The notes: a model not told the origin generated them from the sequence alone. Positions 1 to 10,802 are shown, counted from the first letter of the stretch. The stretch is 64,000 bases of DNA from Achromobacter arsenitoxydans SY8 (GCF_000236785.1 NZ_AGUF01000013.1:62001-126000), one strand, 5' to 3'. Program-made: numbers and translations.

Positions 1-1946
<1,946 letters not shown>

Positions 1947-2047
1947 GGACGGTATCGTAGCCTGATGGGGAAGGCATGCCGGCGCGGCGATCCATTGCTG
2001 GTTCCGGGCGCGTCGATATGGAATAATTGACTATATTGTGACGCAGC

Positions 2048-2064
2048 TGTCCATAATATGGACA
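2048..2064. promoter_or_regulatory. 17-bp perfect palindrome, probable IclR-family operator
   Basis: TGTCCATA-A-TATGGACA is a perfect inverted repeat with a single central base. It lies between the divergent uvrA and IclR genes, 122 bp upstream of the regulator's start. A TTGACT at 2027-2032 could be a -35 element with CATAAT (2052-2057) as -10, although the 19-bp spacer is long; the palindrome would then cover the -10. IclR regulators typically bind short near-perfect palindromes near their own promoter. Binding is inferred. Confidence 0.5.
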
Positions 2065-2185
2065 AACCGGCGCCCGTTAGCTGTACAAATAAACAGTATC
2101 GCAGATTCGTCTGAAATTCGCGCTGCTTGCGTTGCGAATCTGGTTATCCACCGTTATTGGCTATCGCCTTTATTTGGAGACGTTC

Positions 2186-2971
2186 TTGCCGGAAACCAAG
2201 GTCGCGGGCGCGGCGGCGTTCGCGAAATTCATGACAGTGCTGCAGGCGGTGGCCGACGCGCCGCAACCGCCCACGGCCGCGGGGCTGGCGCGCACCTGCG
2301 GCTATCCGCGTCCCACCGTCTACCGCATCGTCGCCGCCCTGGCGGAACAGGGCATGGTCGCCGAATCCGGCGGCCTTTACCGCCTGGGCCCCCGCCTGAT
2401 GTCGCTGGCCAGCCGCGCCTGGTCGCAGTTCGACCTGCGCGCCGCACTGGCGCCCGAGCTGCAGGCCCTGCGGGACCAGACCGGCGAAACCGTGCACCTG
2501 GCGGTGCCCGCCGGCCGCGAGATGATCTATATCGACAAGCTGGAGAGTCCCGGCCCCGTGCGCATGGTGTCGCGCGTGGGCGCCTCGGTGGCGCTGCATT
2601 CCAGCGCCGTGGGCAAGGCCTACCTGGCCGCGCTGGACGAGGCCTCGCGGGAACGGCTGCTGCGCGACCTGCCCCTGCCCGGGCGCATGCCGTCCACGCT
2701 GACCAGCCTGCCGGCGCTGCGCGCGGCGCTGGGCGCGGCGGCCGCCCACGGCTACGCTGTGGATAACGAGGAAAACGAGCCCGGCATCGTCTGCTACGGC
2801 GTGGCGCTGTGCGACGCGGCCGGCAGGCCCGTCGCCGGGGTCAGCGTCAGCACGCTGCTGTTCCGGCGGCGCGGCGATCCGCAGGCCGCCTATATAGAAC
2901 CCTTGCTGCGGCTGCGCGACGCCGCCGCGGCCAAACTCGCCGTCCTGCCGGTATCGTCCGGCGGCGCCTGA
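2186..2971 (+). CDS. IclR-family transcriptional regulator
   Basis: Local regulator, probably of the aldolase/kinase genes that follow. The N-terminal winged helix-turn-helix (about residues 10-70, with [18 protein letters not shown] as recognition helix) is followed by the IclR effector domain ([47 protein letters not shown]). I chose TTG at 2186 because GGAG at 2176-2179 sits six bases ahead and the protein then has the usual 261 residues; an upstream TTG at 2132 lacks such a site. It is 22 bp from the aldolase gene and very likely cotranscribed. Effector inferred to be a sugar acid such as 2-keto-3-deoxygluconate; not shown by the sequence. Confidence 0.88.
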   Translation: MPETKVAGAAAFAKFMTVLQAVADAPQPPTAAGLARTCGYPRPTVYRIVAALAEQGMVAESGGLYRLGPRLMSLASRAWSQFDLRAALAPELQALRDQTGETVHLAVPAGREMIYIDKLESPGPVRMVSRVGASVALHSSAVGKAYLAALDEASRERLLRDLPLPGRMPSTLTSLPALRAALGAAAAHGYAVDNEENEPGIVCYGVALCDAAGRPVAGVSVSTLLFRRRGDPQAAYIEPLLRLRDAAAAKLAVLPVSSGGA

Positions 2972-2993
2972 CCGTCAGCCCCAGAGGAATTCC

Positions 2994-3644
2994 ATGACCG
3001 CATCCGCTGCTCCCATCGCCTCCAAGCTTGCCGCCCTGCTTGCCGCCCGGGTCGTGCCCGTGCTGCGCTACACCGACGCGGCCGCCGCGGCGTACGCCGC
3101 CGAAGTCGCGGTCGCGGCCGGCTGCTCCACGCTGGAACTGACCTGGACCATCCCCGGCGTCACCGATCTGGTGCGCGCCCTGCGCGACAAGCACGGCGCC
3201 AGCCTGCTGCTGGGCGTGGGCACCGTGCTCGACGAAACCCAGGCGCGCGAAGCGCTGGTGGCGGGCGCGGACTTCCTGGTGTCGCCGGCGCTGGCCACCG
3301 AAATCGTCGACATGGCGCACGCCGCCGACGCCTTGTGCCTCCTGGGCGCGTACACGCCCACCGAAGTGCTGGCCGCGCGCCGCGCGGGCGTCGATGTGGT
3401 GAAGGTGTTTCCCGCGGATACTGGCGGCCCCAGGCACCTGGCCGCGCTGAAGTCTGTCTACCCGGACACCATTTTCTGCCCCACGGGCGGCGTTACGCAG
3501 GAAAACATGGGCGAGTACTTCGCGGCTGGCGCGGGCCTGGTCGGCATCGGCAGCAATCTGTATGACAAGGCGGCCTTCGCCGCGCGCGATACGGCCGCCC
3601 TGGTGGCGCAGATCGTCCGCACCCGGGAGGCCGCCCATGGCTGA
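2994..3644 (+). CDS. eda: KDPG / 4-hydroxy-2-oxoglutarate aldolase
   Basis: Class I aldolase splitting 2-keto-3-deoxy-6-phosphogluconate into pyruvate and glyceraldehyde-3-phosphate. It shows the family text ARVVPVLRYTDA near the N-terminus, the LELTWTIPG stretch with the conserved Glu, GVGTVLD, the Schiff-base lysine in VDVVKVFPAD and the phosphate-binding FCPTGGVTQEN. Length 216 is normal. AGAGGAATT precedes ATG. The stop overlaps the following kinase start by 8 bp, indicating coupled translation. With the kinase it forms the lower part of a modified Entner-Doudoroff or uronic/galactonic acid route. Confidence 0.9.
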   Translation: MTASAAPIASKLAALLAARVVPVLRYTDAAAAAYAAEVAVAAGCSTLELTWTIPGVTDLVRALRDKHGASLLLGVGTVLDETQAREALVAGADFLVSPALATEIVDMAHAADALCLLGAYTPTEVLAARRAGVDVVKVFPADTGGPRHLAALKSVYPDTIFCPTGGVTQENMGEYFAAGAGLVGIGSNLYDKAAFAARDTAALVAQIVRTREAAHG

Positions 3645-4569
3645 CTTCGACATCGTCGCGCTGGGCGAGCCGCTGGTCGAACTGAACCAGACCAGCAAGG
3701 ACCAGCGGCAGTACCTGCAGGGCTTTGGCGGCGACACGTCCAATGCGGTCATCGCGGCGGCGCGCCAGGGCGCCCGCTGCGCCTATCTGACCCGCGTGGG
3801 CAAGGACGCCTTCGGCAGTCAGTTCCTGGACCTGTGGCACGTCGAGGGCGTGGACACGTCGGGGGTTGAAGTGGACGACGACGCCCATACCGGCTTGTAC
3901 TTCGTGCAGCACGGACCGGACGGGCACGCGTTCAGCTATCTGCGGCGCGGCTCGGCGGCCAGCCTGATGACGCCGGCCAGCCTGGCGGGCGGGCTGATCG
4001 AACGCGCCCGCTTCCTGCATGTGTCGGGCATCAGCATGGCCATCAGCACCAGCGCCTGCGACACGGTTTTCGCCGCCATCGAGCGCGCGCATGCCGCCGG
4101 CGCGCAGGTCAGCCTGGATTCGAACCTGCGGCTGCGGCTGTGGCCGGTGGACCGCGCCCGCGCCGTGCTGCGCGAAGCGATGCGCTCGGCCGATCTGTTC
4201 CTGCCCAGCATGGACGATATGCAGCACCTTACCGGCAACGACGATCCCGAACGCACGCTGGACTGGATCCGCGACGGCGGGGCGTCCGGCGTGGTGGTGC
4301 TGAAGCTGGGCAAAGACGGCTCCATCATCGACGACGGCCGCCACCGCACGCCCATGTCCGCCCTGCGGGTCGATGCGGTCGACGCCACCGGCGCGGGCGA
4401 CTGCTTCGCGGGCAGCCTGTTGGCGCGGCGCTGCCAGGGAGATTCCTGGGAAGACGCCGTGCGCTACGCCAATGCGGCGGCGGCGCTGTCCACGCTGGGC
4501 TATGGCGCGGTCGATCCGCTGCCGCGCGCCGCGCAGGTCTTGGAGCGGCTGAAGGCCACGGCCGGTTGA
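3637..4569 (+). CDS. kdgK: 2-keto-3-deoxygluconate kinase (PfkB family)
   Basis: Sugar kinase of the ribokinase/PfkB fold, 310 residues. The N-terminal GEPLVELNQ and GGDTSNAVIAAARQGA and the C-terminal PfkB signature DATGAGDCFAGSLL, with the catalytic Asp, are clear. Likely product 2-keto-3-deoxy-6-phosphogluconate, the substrate of the aldolase encoded just upstream; that pairing makes KDG the best-supported substrate over fructose or ribose. ATG at 3637 follows CGGGAGG and lies inside the end of eda. Third gene of the IclR-eda-kdgK operon; no dehydratase or dehydrogenase for the pathway is adjacent. Confidence 0.85.
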   Translation: MADFDIVALGEPLVELNQTSKDQRQYLQGFGGDTSNAVIAAARQGARCAYLTRVGKDAFGSQFLDLWHVEGVDTSGVEVDDDAHTGLYFVQHGPDGHAFSYLRRGSAASLMTPASLAGGLIERARFLHVSGISMAISTSACDTVFAAIERAHAAGAQVSLDSNLRLRLWPVDRARAVLREAMRSADLFLPSMDDMQHLTGNDDPERTLDWIRDGGASGVVVLKLGKDGSIIDDGRHRTPMSALRVDAVDATGAGDCFAGSLLARRCQGDSWEDAVRYANAAAALSTLGYGAVDPLPRAAQVLERLKATAG

Positions 4570-4699
4570 GCGCCGCCCGGCAGCATGCCGGTGCCCGAGA
4601 TCAAGCCGGAATGAATCGTCCCCAATTGTCTGGAGCCCATGCGCGTCGCCCGGGCAGCCCGCCAATCCTGCCCGATGGCGCGCTTTTTGGATTTCAGGC

Positions 4700-4705
4700 T
4701 AAAAT
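4700..4705 (+). promoter_or_regulatory. Probable -10 element for the 42-residue protein gene
   Basis: GGCTAAAATGCC contains a good -10 hexamer (TAAAAT), 80 bp upstream of the small basic protein's start. No good -35 is visible at the right spacing. The 5' leader would be about 75 nt. Assigned from position and from its likeness to strong promoters. Confidence 0.35.
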
Positions 4706-4785
4706 GCCAAGTTATCCCAATTTTTTCCGCCAGCCCAACTCCGGTTGTGCGGGCCACTTTCCGCGAATTCAACAGGAGAATCAAC

Positions 4786-4914
4786 ATGGCTGAACGCAAA
4801 CGCGTGCGTCGCAACACCCTGGAACGCCGTTGCCTGGGCAAGGCCTTCAAGCGCTTGTTCGTCAAGTCGCCCAAGGGTGTGTTCAAGATGCTGGAAAAGA
4901 TCAAGCGCGTCTAA
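4786..4914 (+). CDS. Uncharacterised 42-residue highly basic protein
   Basis: Sequence begins MAERKRVRRNTLERRCLGKA and ends KMLEKIKRV. About 40% of residues are Arg or Lys with regular hydrophobic positions (LGKAFKRLF, GVFKMLEKI), suggesting a basic amphipathic helix that may bind RNA, ribosome or membrane. It is not bS21, bL34 or bL36 by sequence. AGGAG at 4774-4778 is ideally spaced, the codons are well chosen, and a near-perfect terminator follows within 20 bp, so this is a single-gene unit built for strong expression. There is no homologue I can name; function unknown. Confidence 0.75.
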   Translation: MAERKRVRRNTLERRCLGKAFKRLFVKSPKGVFKMLEKIKRV

Positions 4915-4931
4915 TCGACGAACCTGATTTC

Positions 4932-4967
4932 AAAAAAACCGCAAGGCGCGAGCCTTGCGGTTTTTTT
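4932..4967. terminator. Bidirectional Rho-independent terminator
   Basis: A 9-bp perfect stem, CCGCAAGGC / GCCTTGCGG with loop GCGA, is flanked by seven A on the left and eight T on the right. It serves the 42-residue gene on the plus strand and the LysR gene, whose stop is at 4974, on the minus strand. Confidence 0.95.
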
Positions 4968-4973
4968 TATCTT

Positions 4974-5933
4974 TCAGGACTGCGGAGGCCCCAGCTTGGG
5001 CCGGATGAAATCCATGAAAGCCCGCGTCTTGGCCGGCTGGATGCTGGAAGGGAACACCACGTAGATCGAAATCGGGTCGACGGACCAGCCCGGCAGCACC
5101 CGCCGTAGCGAGTTGCGCTTGATGATGGGCTCCAGCGCCAGGCAATGGGGCATGCGCGTGATGGCCAGGTCCAGCCCGGCCAGGGTGCCCGCGATGCTCA
5201 TGTTGTTGGCCGCCAGGTGTCCCTGGACCGGGACGCGCTGGGTGACTGCGCCGTTGTGCAGAGTCCAGTGGGAATGCGCCTCGTCGATGGTGGTGCGCAG
5301 GCATTGGTGCTGCGAGAGATCGGCCGGGGTTTTGGGCTCGCCGTGCCGTTCCAGATAGTGGTCGGACGCATACAGATAGTTGTCCAGCGACACCAGCTCG
5401 TGCACGACCGCGCCTTCGACTGCCGGCAGCGGAACGCCGTTGCCGTTGTCGGACGCCGCGCCAGGGTAGTCGGTCTCGCGGCCGAAGCGCAGCACCACGT
5501 CGAACGGGGTGCCTTGCGCGTCCGAGGCGGTCAGCATGCTGAGATCGAATTCGCACTCCACGTCGGGATAGCGTTCGATGAAATCGTTGATGGTTTCGGG
5601 CAGCAGCCACATCGCCAGGCTGTACGGCATGGAGACCCGCAGGTTGCCGGACGGGCCGCCGGAAAGCGACAGCAGTTGCTCGTGCGCCAGGCGGGCCTCG
5701 TCGATGAGGCCCTGGCAACGGCGCATATAGGCCGCGCCGGCTTCCGTAAGGTCGAGCCGGCGCGTGTTGCGGTTGATCAGCCGCAGGCCGATGGCGCGTT
5801 CGAGCTCGTTGATGCGCCGCGAGAGCGTCGAGGTGGGCATGTCCAGCGCGCGCGCAGCCTGGCTGAAGCTCTTGCGCTTGGCAACCTCGACGAACAAGGC
5901 AATGTCATTGAGCTGGACGGGCGAGGCTTCCAT
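4974..5933 (-). CDS. LysR-family transcriptional regulator
   Basis: 319 residues. N-terminal winged HTH with FVEVAKRKSFSQAARAL and STLSRRINELERAIGLRL (residues ~12-50), followed by the periplasmic-binding-like effector domain. The text LINRNTRRLDLTEAG is that of the large CrgA/DsdC-like LysR group. Transcribed leftward from the spacer shared with the glycosyltransferase, and convergent with the small basic gene. No adjacent target operon is obvious, so it may regulate distant genes. The 230-bp spacer to its right (5934-6163) contains no other gene that I can see. Confidence 0.88.
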   Translation of the reverse strand: MEASPVQLNDIALFVEVAKRKSFSQAARALDMPTSTLSRRINELERAIGLRLINRNTRRLDLTEAGAAYMRRCQGLIDEARLAHEQLLSLSGGPSGNLRVSMPYSLAMWLLPETINDFIERYPDVECEFDLSMLTASDAQGTPFDVVLRFGRETDYPGAASDNGNGVPLPAVEGAVVHELVSLDNYLYASDHYLERHGEPKTPADLSQHQCLRTTIDEAHSHWTLHNGAVTQRVPVQGHLAANNMSIAGTLAGLDLAITRMPHCLALEPIIKRNSLRRVLPGWSVDPISIYVVFPSSIQPAKTRAFMDFIRPKLGPPQS

Positions 5934-6163
5934 AGGCGTTCCGAATTGGGCCGCCCGAGTTTACGCCACTACTGCGCCCGGCCCAACGCTGGCGGCGACC
6001 GTCCGCCGCGATTAAGCGCGTGCAGATTGTCAGATTTGATTGCAAATTCGAATGCGATGGCATCAGAACCCGCAGGCATATCCCCTAAACTTCAGGCGAA
6101 AACACAAGAACCAAGACCAAGACCGCAGCGGTTCCTCGGATATCGCAAAGGGGCACAGCAGGC

Positions 6164-7099
6164 ATGACCGATACACCGATATTCTTCACAGTTCTGACTC
6201 CGACGTACAACCGGGCCGGCACGCTGCACCGGGTTTATGAATCGCTTTCCCGGCAGACGTTCAGGGGATTCGAATGGGTGGTGGTGGACGATGGCTCCAC
6301 CGACAATACGCACGAGTCCATCCTGGACTGGCAGGCGCGCGCCGATTTTCCCATCCGCTATTTCTGGCAGAACAACAAGCACAAGAAAACCGCGTTCAAC
6401 CGCGGGGTGCGCGAGGCGCGCGGCCAGATGGTGGTGGGCCTGGACAGCGACGACGAGATGCCCTCCGATGCGCTCGCGATCTTCAAGCAGGCCTGGGACG
6501 CCATCCCGCCCGCGCGCCGCGACTCTTATGTCGCCGTGACCGGGCTGTGCGCGCGTCCTGACGGAACCGTCGTGGGCGACCGCTATCCGCAGGACGTCTT
6601 TGACAGCACCGCCGTCGACGTCTACTTCCGCTATCGCATCAAGGGCGAGAAATTCGGCTGTATGCGCACCGACATCCTCAGGAAGTATCCGTTTCCCGAG
6701 GACGTCGCGGGCTTCGTGCCCGAGAGCCTGGTCTGGTGGGCCGTGGCGCGCGCCGGCTACCTCAGCCGCTTCATCAACCGCGTCGTGCGCACCTATCACG
6801 ACACGCCGGGCGGACTGTCCCAGGGCGCGGTTTCGGTCGCGCACAACGCCCAGGGCCTGTACCTGCTGGCCTGGGACATGCTGCAGCACCACCTGGAATT
6901 CTTCCGCTACCGTCCGCGCGAGTTCATCATGGCCGCGGCGCGCTATACGCGCTTTCGCCTGCACCTGAAACACTCCGGCGTGCCGACGGCCGTGAAGGCC
7001 TACCGGCTGACCAATCCCGTGGCGACCTTCCTGGTGGCCGCCATGTGGCCGCTGGGCTACGCCCTGTACCGCCGCGACCGGCGGCGCGGCGTGGCGTAG
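6164..7099 (+). CDS. Family 2 glycosyltransferase
   Basis: 311 residues with a GT-A fold: FFTVLTPTYNRAGTLHRVYESL at the N-terminus, VVDDGSTDNT (nucleotide-sugar binding), and the DxD-like metal motif in GLDSDDEMP. Family 2 inverting transferases build surface polysaccharides. The C-terminal portion (FLVAAMWPLGYALYRRDRR) has a short hydrophobic segment with a basic tail that may anchor it to the inner membrane. It stands alone between LysR and the convergent catabolic operon, with a weak ribosome site (AAAGGGG); no polysaccharide cluster is near, so donor and acceptor are unknown. Confidence 0.85.
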   Translation: MTDTPIFFTVLTPTYNRAGTLHRVYESLSRQTFRGFEWVVVDDGSTDNTHESILDWQARADFPIRYFWQNNKHKKTAFNRGVREARGQMVVGLDSDDEMPSDALAIFKQAWDAIPPARRDSYVAVTGLCARPDGTVVGDRYPQDVFDSTAVDVYFRYRIKGEKFGCMRTDILRKYPFPEDVAGFVPESLVWWAVARAGYLSRFINRVVRTYHDTPGGLSQGAVSVAHNAQGLYLLAWDMLQHHLEFFRYRPREFIMAAARYTRFRLHLKHSGVPTAVKAYRLTNPVATFLVAAMWPLGYALYRRDRRRGVA

Positions 7100-7138
7100 T
7101 CCGCCGCCCGCCCCGGCGCCCGTCGCCGCCCTGGAGCG

Positions 7139-7876
7139 TCACGCAGGCGCTCCGTGCCCCAAGCCCAGATACACCTCGACCACGCGCGGGTCCTGCGCCA
7201 CGTCGGCGGCCGGCCCTTCCAGCGTCACGGCGCCGGTCTCCAGCACGTAGGCGTAGTCGGCCACCTGCAGGGCCGCGCGCGCGTTCTGCTCGATGAGCAG
7301 GATGGACACGCCCATTTCCCGCAGCCGCGCCACGATACGGAACACTTCGCGCACGATACGCGGAGCCAGGCCCAGGCTGGGCTCATCCAGCATCAGCAGG
7401 CGCGGCTTGGCCATCAGCGCGCGGCCCACGGCCAGCATCTGGCGCTCGCCGCCCGACAGCGTGCCGGCAAGCTGGGCGCGCCGTTCCTGCAGGCGGGGGA
7501 ATAGTTCGTAGACTTCGGCCAGCGTCTGGTCCTGGTCGCGCAGACCGCGCCGGAAGCGGTCGAAGGCGCCCAGCATCAGGTTGTCCTCGACCGTCATTTC
7601 CGCGAACAGCTCGCGCTTTTCGGGCACGAGGTTCATGCCCGCCGCCACCATTTCCTCGATCTCGGCGTGTTCCTGTTCCTTGCCGCCAAAGACGATCCGG
7701 CCTTGTGAAGGCAGCACGCCCATGATGGCGGACAGCAAGGTGGTCTTGCCCGCGCCGTTGGGACCGATAACCGTGACGATCTGGCCTTCGCCCACCGCCA
7801 GGCTGACGCCCGTAACGGCTTCCACCTTGTCGTAGGCGACGCGCAGGTCGCGCACTTCCAGCAGTTTTGCGCTCAT
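7139..7876 (-). CDS. livF: LIV-type ABC transporter ATP-binding protein (LivF-like)
   Basis: 245-residue ATPase of the hydrophobic amino-acid uptake family: Walker [15 protein letters not shown], signature [16 protein letters not shown], Walker [14 protein letters not shown], switch His in LLIEQNAR. The stretch [24 protein letters not shown] is typical of LivF. It starts directly after the stop of the permease/ATPase fusion, with no gap, and is the last gene of the long minus-strand operon. Its place there suggests uptake of the aromatic or indolic acid degraded by the operon rather than leucine. Confidence 0.9.
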   Translation of the reverse strand: MSAKLLEVRDLRVAYDKVEAVTGVSLAVGEGQIVTVIGPNGAGKTTLLSAIMGVLPSQGRIVFGGKEQEHAEIEEMVAAGMNLVPEKRELFAEMTVEDNLMLGAFDRFRRGLRDQDQTLAEVYELFPRLQERRAQLAGTLSGGERQMLAVGRALMAKPRLLMLDEPSLGLAPRIVREVFRIVARLREMGVSILLIEQNARAALQVADYAYVLETGAVTLEGPAADVAQDPRVVEVYLGLGHGAPA

Positions 7877-9670
7877 CTATTCCACTCCGCCCAGATAGGC
7901 CTCAAGCACCGCGGGGTTCTGCTGGATCTCGGCCGGCAGGCCTTCGGCGATCTTCTCGCCGAAGTCCATGACCACCACGCGATCCACCAGGCCCATCACG
8001 AAGTCCATGTCGTGCTCGACCAGCAAAATGGCCATGCCTTCGGCGCGCAGCTTCTTCAGCAGCTCGGCGAGTTCGCATTTCTCCTGGTAGCGCAAGCCTG
8101 CGGCGGGTTCGTCCAGCAGCAGGATGCAGGGATCCGAAGCCAGCGCGCGCGCGATCTCCAGGATGCGCTGCTGCCCCAGGGCCAGCGAGCCGGCCTCGTC
8201 TTGCAGGTGCTTGCCCAGACCCACGCGCTCGACCTGGCGCGCCGCCTCGGCCAGGAGGCGCGCCTCTTCGGGGCGGTCCAGCCGCCAGGCGGCCGGCAGC
8301 ACGCCCCGGTGTCCGCGCAGGTGCGCGCCGATGGCGACGTTCTCCAGCACGCTCATGCGGCCCAGCAGCCGCACGTGCTGGAAGGTCCGAGACAGGCCCA
8401 GACGGGCGATCTTGCGCGCGCCCGCGCCGGCCACCGGCTGGCCCAGCAGCGTGACCTGTCCCGAGGTCGGCGTGTCCACGCCGGATATCTGGTTGAACAT
8501 CGTGCTCTTGCCGGCGCCGTTGGGGCCGATCAGCGCCAGGACTTCGCCGGCCCGGATTTCCAGGTTCATGGCGTTGTTGGCGACCAGGCCGCCGAACTTG
8601 CGCGTCACGTCCACGGCCTTGAGCACCACCTCGCCCCGCGGCGGCATGGCGCGCCGGGGCAGCGGTTCGGCGGACATATCCAGCTTGCGCGGCTGCTTCC
8701 TGACGGGGACCCAGCGCGTGAGCACCGGCCACAGCCCGCTGCGGGCGCGGTGCAGCAGCAGCACCATGCCGAAGCCGAAGACGATGACCTCGAAGTTGCC
8801 CGTCTGGCCCAGCACCTTGGGCAGCAGGTCCTGCAGCCATTGCTTGAGCACGGTGAAGACCCCCGCGCCGACCAGCGCGCCCCAGACCTGTCCGGCGCCG
8901 CCGATGACGGTCATGAACAGGTATTCGATGCCCATCTGCAGGCCGAACGGGTTGGGATTCACGAATCGCTGCATGTGCGCGTACAGCCAGCCGGACGCGC
9001 AGGCCTGCAGGGCGGCGATGACGAAGATCACCATGCGCGACCGCGCCGTGTCCACCCCCATCGACTCGGCCATGACACGCCCGCCCTTGAGCGCGCGGAT
9101 CGCGCGGCCTTCACGCGAATCCAGCAGGTTCTGCGTGGACCAGACGGCGATCAGCAGGAATGCCCAGATCAGGTAGTAGATGTTGCCGCCCTGGTTGAGC
9201 GTCCAGCCGAACAGGCTGATGGCCGGGATGTCCGGGATGCCGGTGTGGCCGCCCAGGCCCTCGACGGAGCCGAAGACGAAGTACAGCGACAGGCCCCAGG
9301 CAATGGTGCCCAGCGGCAGGAAGTGGCCGGACAGTTTGAGCGTGATCGCGCCCAGCAGGTAGGCAAGCGCCAGCGTCAGCGCCAACCCGGCCAGCAGGGT
9401 CAGCCACGGCGAGGCGCCCAGCCAGGCCAGCCAGGCGGGCAGCGTGTCGGCGCGGGTGGTCAGCAGCGCAGTCGTGTAGGCGCCCACGCCCACGAAGGCG
9501 GCCTGCCCGAAGCTGGTGAGGCCGCCGACGCCGGTCAGCAGCACCAGGCCCAGCGCCACCAGGGCGTACAGGCCGATGTAGTTCAGCAGCGTCACGTAGA
9601 ACGGCGGCAGGACCAGGGGGCCAAGCGCCAGCAGGGCCAGGAACGCAAGGAGGATGTGGCGCGGGGTCAT
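7877..9670 (-). CDS. LivM-LivG fusion: permease plus ATP-binding domain of a LIV-type importer
   Basis: 597 residues. Residues ~1-330 form a LivM-type permease with multiple hydrophobic helices (GLYALVALGLVLLTGVGG; SFGQAAFVGVGAYT; FMTVIGGAGQVWGALVGA). From ~350 a LivG-type ATPase follows: Walker A GPNGAGKSTMFNQISG, Walker B CILLLDEPAAGL, IEIARALA-type signature region (LALGQQRILEIARAL). ATG at 9670 overlaps the livH stop (ATGA). No ribosome site precedes the ATPase half, so the fusion is genuine; such fusions occur in this transporter family. Only one LIV ATPase (LivF) is separate. Confidence 0.88.
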   Translation of the reverse strand: MTPRHILLAFLALLALGPLVLPPFYVTLLNYIGLYALVALGLVLLTGVGGLTSFGQAAFVGVGAYTTALLTTRADTLPAWLAWLGASPWLTLLAGLALTLALAYLLGAITLKLSGHFLPLGTIAWGLSLYFVFGSVEGLGGHTGIPDIPAISLFGWTLNQGGNIYYLIWAFLLIAVWSTQNLLDSREGRAIRALKGGRVMAESMGVDTARSRMVIFVIAALQACASGWLYAHMQRFVNPNPFGLQMGIEYLFMTVIGGAGQVWGALVGAGVFTVLKQWLQDLLPKVLGQTGNFEVIVFGFGMVLLLHRARSGLWPVLTRWVPVRKQPRKLDMSAEPLPRRAMPPRGEVVLKAVDVTRKFGGLVANNAMNLEIRAGEVLALIGPNGAGKSTMFNQISGVDTPTSGQVTLLGQPVAGAGARKIARLGLSRTFQHVRLLGRMSVLENVAIGAHLRGHRGVLPAAWRLDRPEEARLLAEAARQVERVGLGKHLQDEAGSLALGQQRILEIARALASDPCILLLDEPAAGLRYQEKCELAELLKKLRAEGMAILLVEHDMDFVMGLVDRVVVMDFGEKIAEGLPAEIQQNPAVLEAYLGGVE

Positions 9671-10707
9671 TCGTCTTCTTCCTCGACGTGATGGCTTTTG
9701 AGTGAACGCCAAAGCAGCACGGGGATGATCAGCGTGAATACGATGATTTCCTTGTAGGCGCTGGCCCAGAACGACGAGAAGGCCTCGATCAGGCCGACCA
9801 GCACGGCGCCGGCCGCGGCCAGCGGATAGCTCACCAGGCCGCCGATGATGGCGCCCACGAAGCCCTTGAGGCTGACCATGAAGCCGGAATCGAAGTACAT
9901 GGTGGTGATGGGCGCGATCAGGATGCCCGACACCGTGCCGATCAGCGCCGCAAGAAAAAAGGTGGCCTTGCCCGCGAAGACCGGCGAAATACCCATCAGG
10001 CGTGCGCCCAGCCGGTTGAAGGCCGCGGCCCGCAGCGCCTTTCCGTACATGGAGCGCTCGAAGAACTGGTAAAGCACGATGATGAGCACCGCCGACACCG
10101 CCACCACCCACAGCGCCTGGCTGTTCACGTTGATGGGGCCCAGCGCCAGGCTGGCGTCGCTGAACGGCGCGGTGCGCGCACCTTCCGCGCCGAACGCCAG
10201 CAGCCCCAGGCCGACCAGCGCCAGGTGGACCGCGATGGAGACGATCAGCAGCACCAGCGTCGAGGCCGACGCGATGGGCTGGTAGAACAGGCGATAGAGC
10301 TGCGGCCCCATCGGCACGAGCAGCAGCAGCGCCAGAAGCGCCTGCGCCGCCATCGGCAGCTGGGCCAGCGGCAGGCGGTAGAGCAGCGCGGCCAGGGCCA
10401 GCGGGTAGACGACCTTGGCAGCCATGCGCCAGAGCCCGCGTCCGCGGCCGGGGCGCTTGCGGCGCGCCATCAGGTCGGCGGCGACTTCAGCCAGCGCGAA
10501 GGCCAGCAGCAGCCACACCAGCAGGACCGGCTTGCCGGCCTGCAGCGACGCCATCGTCAGCGCGCCAAAGGCGACGAACTCGCCCTGCGGGATGAACAGC
10601 ACGCGGGTGACGGTGAAGACCAGCAGGATGGACAACGCCAGCAGCGCGTAGATGGCGCCATTGGTGATGCCGTCCTGCCCAAGGATCAGGGCAATCTGAG
10701 CATTCAT
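9667..10707 (-). CDS. livH: LIV-type ABC transporter permease (LivH-like)
   Basis: 346-residue integral membrane protein. N-terminal GITNGAIYALLALSILLVFTVTRV and C-terminal GFVGAIIGGLVSYPLAAAGAVLVGLIEAFSSF match LivH permeases. A central hydrophobic stretch (residues ~55-150) is longer than in E. coli LivH, with a basic loop (MARRKRPGRGRG). Start chosen at ATG 10707, giving MNAQIALILG; longer frames reach into an intergenic repeat. The end overlaps the LivM-LivG start by 4 bp. Confidence 0.88.
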   Translation of the reverse strand: MNAQIALILGQDGITNGAIYALLALSILLVFTVTRVLFIPQGEFVAFGALTMASLQAGKPVLLVWLLLAFALAEVAADLMARRKRPGRGRGLWRMAAKVVYPLALAALLYRLPLAQLPMAAQALLALLLLVPMGPQLYRLFYQPIASASTLVLLIVSIAVHLALVGLGLLAFGAEGARTAPFSDASLALGPINVNSQALWVVAVSAVLIIVLYQFFERSMYGKALRAAAFNRLGARLMGISPVFAGKATFFLAALIGTVSGILIAPITTMYFDSGFMVSLKGFVGAIIGGLVSYPLAAAGAVLVGLIEAFSSFWASAYKEIIVFTLIIPVLLWRSLKSHHVEEEDE

Positions 10708-10734
10708 GCGAAATTCCGGGTAACGAGCGGGTGT

Positions 10735-10802
10735 CCCCCCCCGAAGCGCTGCGCGCTTCCCCCCAGGGGGCATGCCTGCGGACCGGCGGAGCCCGGATCC
10801 GC
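10735..10802. repeat. Dispersed intergenic repeat, copy A
   Basis: CCCCCGAAGCGC ... TTCCCCC ... GCGGACCGG ... AGCCCGGATCCGC, sharing order and spacing with a second copy at 29112-29184. GAAGCGC-TGC-GCGCTTC makes a perfect hairpin, followed by a CCCCC/GGGGG pair. It sits between the binding-protein gene and livH of the operon, so it is transcribed and could set mRNA stability or partial termination. I recall similar GC-rich elements from Burkholderiales genomes. Confidence 0.6.

Noticed and set aside
4786-4914. Ribosomal protein bS21 (rpsU) or bL34
   Set aside because: The expression signals look ribosomal, but the sequence lacks the motifs and length of either family.
9671-10111. N-terminal extension of the LivM-LivG fusion
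   Set aside because: The extra ~147 residues are an out-of-frame reading of livH; the ATGA overlap and hydrophobic N-terminus place the start at 9670.
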